Position numbers and translations under genes: made by a program | Shown here: one piece after another, positions 62,815-64,000 of the stretch | Position numbering within the stretch: position 1 is the stretch's first letter | Layout of the letters: each line of letters begins with the position of its first letter | DNA from: Phycisphaerae bacterium | GTDB lineage: Bacteria; Planctomycetota; Phycisphaerae; Sedimentisphaerales; Anaerobacaceae | DNA length: 64,000 nucleotides | NCBI GenBank assembly: GCA_030619925.1 | Contig: JAUXAL010000002.1 | Location: forward strand, 32,405-96,404 | Direction of reading: 5' to 3' | Notes under the pieces: generated by a model | What the model was told of the DNA's origin: nothing | Seen by the model: only the letters and a program-made list of their open reading frames with translations | The model's database searches: none

Positions 62815-63279
62815 TCCGATTTGAAAATTGGCTTTGTTTGGGTTTGAATTGGGTTTGAATTGGGTTTGTTTTTTTGGACTGCGAAAGCGTCATTTTTTCT
62901 GTAATCCTTTGTTATAAGTGAGTTTACATTCATTTGGGCTTTTTGGAAATTGGCTTTGATTGGGTTTGTTTTGTTCGAGCCTGGAGGCGGTTTCATTTTC
63001 ATAATCCTCTATAACATATAAGTTTACGTTCATTTTGGACTTTTCGGAAATTGGGTTTGAATTGGGTTTGTTTTTTCGGACTGCGAAATCATCGTATTTT
63101 ATGTAATCCTTTGTTATAAGCGAGTTTACATTCATTTGGGCTTTTCGGAAATTGGCTTTGATTGGGTTTGAATTGGGTTTGTTTTCACCAAGTGTCCAAT
63201 TGCTTATTTTTTCATAATCCTCTATTACTAATGGGTTTACGTTCATTTGACTTTTTCGGAAATTGGCTTTGTTTTGCAT
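62815..63279 (-). repeat. ENKPNSNPI repeat element, copy 2
   Basis: Starts ATGCAAAACAAAGCCAATTT and repeats the unit series of copy 1 on the opposite strand: NWTLGENKPNSNPIKANF, MNVNSLITKDYIKYDDFAV, VIEDYENETASRLEQNKPN. After the third unit the frame shifts and a further KAQMNVNSLITKDYRKNDAF unit follows. It is not in frame with any known gene. With copy 1 it shows a defined 5' end and a fixed unit order. Confidence 0.7.
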
Positions 63280-63600
63280 AATTTATAGTGAAACTCACTC
63301 TCTATTTCTCTATTTCTCCGCTATTTCGGACTGATATGACAAAAAAGCCCTGTTTTCCGGCGTTTTGTAAAACGATGACCATTGGGAACCCCCCTTTCTG
63401 ATTGACGATTGACGATGGATGATTGACGATCCTTCGACTTCGCTCAGGACAGGTTTGCTATTTTCTATGAACAACGAACTATGAACTATGAACTATGAAC
63501 TATGAACTATCCATAGTTAAACATACATTATACCATAAAACAGATTAGAATTCAAGTTCATTCCTGCGATTTACCATAAAAGAGTTTCGACTGTGAGGGC
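63280..63600. other. Intergenic region with simple tandem words
   Basis: 320 bases without a gene. It contains GATTGACGATT-type words near 63401-63433 and a 7-base tandem GAACTAT repeated about five times near 63476-63511. Confidence 0.55.
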
Positions 63601-63741
63601 GGATAGTCAAATGACTACGAGCTTTTTCATGCTCCGGCCAGCGAAAGGTCGTGAAATGAACCATAGTCAAATGACTACGAGCTTCTTCATGCTCTGTCCA
63701 TCGACAGGTTGTGAAATGACCCATAGTCAAATGACTACGGG
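63601..63741. repeat. 60-bp tandem repeat (two full units plus partial)
   Basis: Units 63601-63660 and 63661-63720 are exactly 60 bases and share ATAGTCAAATGACTACGAGC, TTCATGCTC and GTGAAATGA; a partial third unit begins at 63721. The left part is nearly palindromic. In the minus frame each unit reads as 20 residues, HFTTCRWTEHEEARSHLT, so the period is a multiple of three. Confidence 0.75.
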
Positions 63742-63826
63742 CATTTGGGTGTTTTGATCTACAGAAACCTCTTCTTAACCCAACAGCTTAAACCGACAGA
63801 TATTAAGCAGCGACAAAGTGCCAGGC

Positions 63827-63886
63827 GGATAGTCATATGACTACGAGCTTTTTCATTCTCCGTCCGGCGACAGGTAGTGAAATGAC
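63827..63886. repeat. 60-bp repeat, isolated fourth copy
   Basis: Same 60-base unit about 85 bases beyond the tandem, with the perfect palindrome TAGTCATATGACTA at its start. In the same minus frame it reads HFTTCRRTENEKARSHMT. The 85 bases between are unrelated. Confidence 0.7.
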
Positions 63887-64000
63887 CCCTTTGAGGGCAG
63901 GTCTACAGAAAATCCTGAGCCGGTCTAACCGCTTTTTTGTCCAGAACTTCCCGAAAATCCATCTTGGGTCCAAGGTGGGGATGGCTGCTGGTTGTCGGGT
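63887..64000. other. Window edge, nothing recognised
   Basis: The last 114 bases after the fourth 60-bp repeat copy show no convincing gene or structure. Confidence 0.4.

Noticed and set aside
63601-63886. CRISPR array
   Set aside because: Units are 60 bases with no unique spacers between the tandem copies, the fourth copy is separated by one odd gap, and no cas genes are visible.

Overview
The window looks like a chromosomal segment of an anaerobic, polysaccharide-degrading planctomycete, most likely of the Phycisphaerae/Sedimentisphaerales type. This is inferred from gene content: six Tat- or lipobox-exported Cys-type sulfatases, heparinase II/III proteins, Gfo/Idh/MocA proteins with Tat signals, pseudopilin-like proteins with an H-x9-DG tail, large LamG/discoidin surface proteins, a decayed LEPR-XLL leader, and intergenic repeats encoding ENKPNSNPI-type peptides. 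No rRNA, phage or insertion-sequence transposase was recognised. Nearly all genes between 4.2 and 59.2 kb lie on the minus strand.

Layout. 0-4 kb (plus strand): the 3' end of a C69-type dipeptidase, a Gfo/Idh/MocA oxidoreductase and a sulfatase. 4.2-11.1 kb: a pseudopilin-like protein flanked by a direct repeat, then two large modular LamG/discoidin secreted proteins. 11.2-16.3 kb: a disturbed zone with a Lys/Ala-rich histone-H1-like mini-gene needing a -1 frameshift, a RecQ helicase without its N-terminal ATPase half, an unknown protein, paired palindromes, and a chimeric reading frame joining an ENKPNSNPI repeat element to a heparinase C-terminal remnant. 16.6-28.0 kb: a six-gene minus-strand cluster (GH38, GH71/99-like protein, HAD hydrolase, sulfatase, sodium/solute symporter, second GH38) that reads as a module for a sulfated mannose-containing glycan, without SusC/SusD. 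28.7-31.1 kb: a third discoidin protein. 31.6-42.6 kb: a methyltransferase-like/PQQ-propeller/DNRLRE giant, a heparinase II/III protein, a DUF1961-esterase fusion and a sulfatase. 42.6-44.5 kb: gene-poor, with a LEPR-XLL gene remnant, a long imperfect inverted repeat and tRNA-Ser(GCU). 45.2-50.1 kb: three consecutive sulfatases. 50.2-59.2 kb: housekeeping-like genes (M16 protease pair, zinc-ribbon membrane protein, SMC, FlgI-like/HEAT lipoprotein, YjbQ). 59.3-62.7 kb: GH13 amylase, an acidic WYD-repeat membrane protein, a DUF1566 protein. 62.8-64 kb: a second ENKPNSNPI element and a 60-bp repeat family.

How the genes work together (inference): exported sulfatases remove sulfate, the GH38, GH71/99-like, heparinase and esterase proteins cut the backbone or side chains, the symporter imports products, and the LamG/discoidin proteins probably bind carbohydrate at the cell surface. 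The Cys-type sulfatases need a formylglycine-generating enzyme encoded outside this window.

The least-explained signals are (1) a 46-50 nt hairpin element 3' of all three discoidin genes whose base pairs are kept by G-U wobbles only on the coding (minus) strand; (2) the ENKPNSNPI element, present twice with the same 5' end and unit order; (3) an in-phase A AAA AAG slippery site in the Lys/Ala-rich mini-gene; (4) a GH38 protein whose nucleophile position holds Phe. All identifications come from reading motifs by eye; no database search was run.
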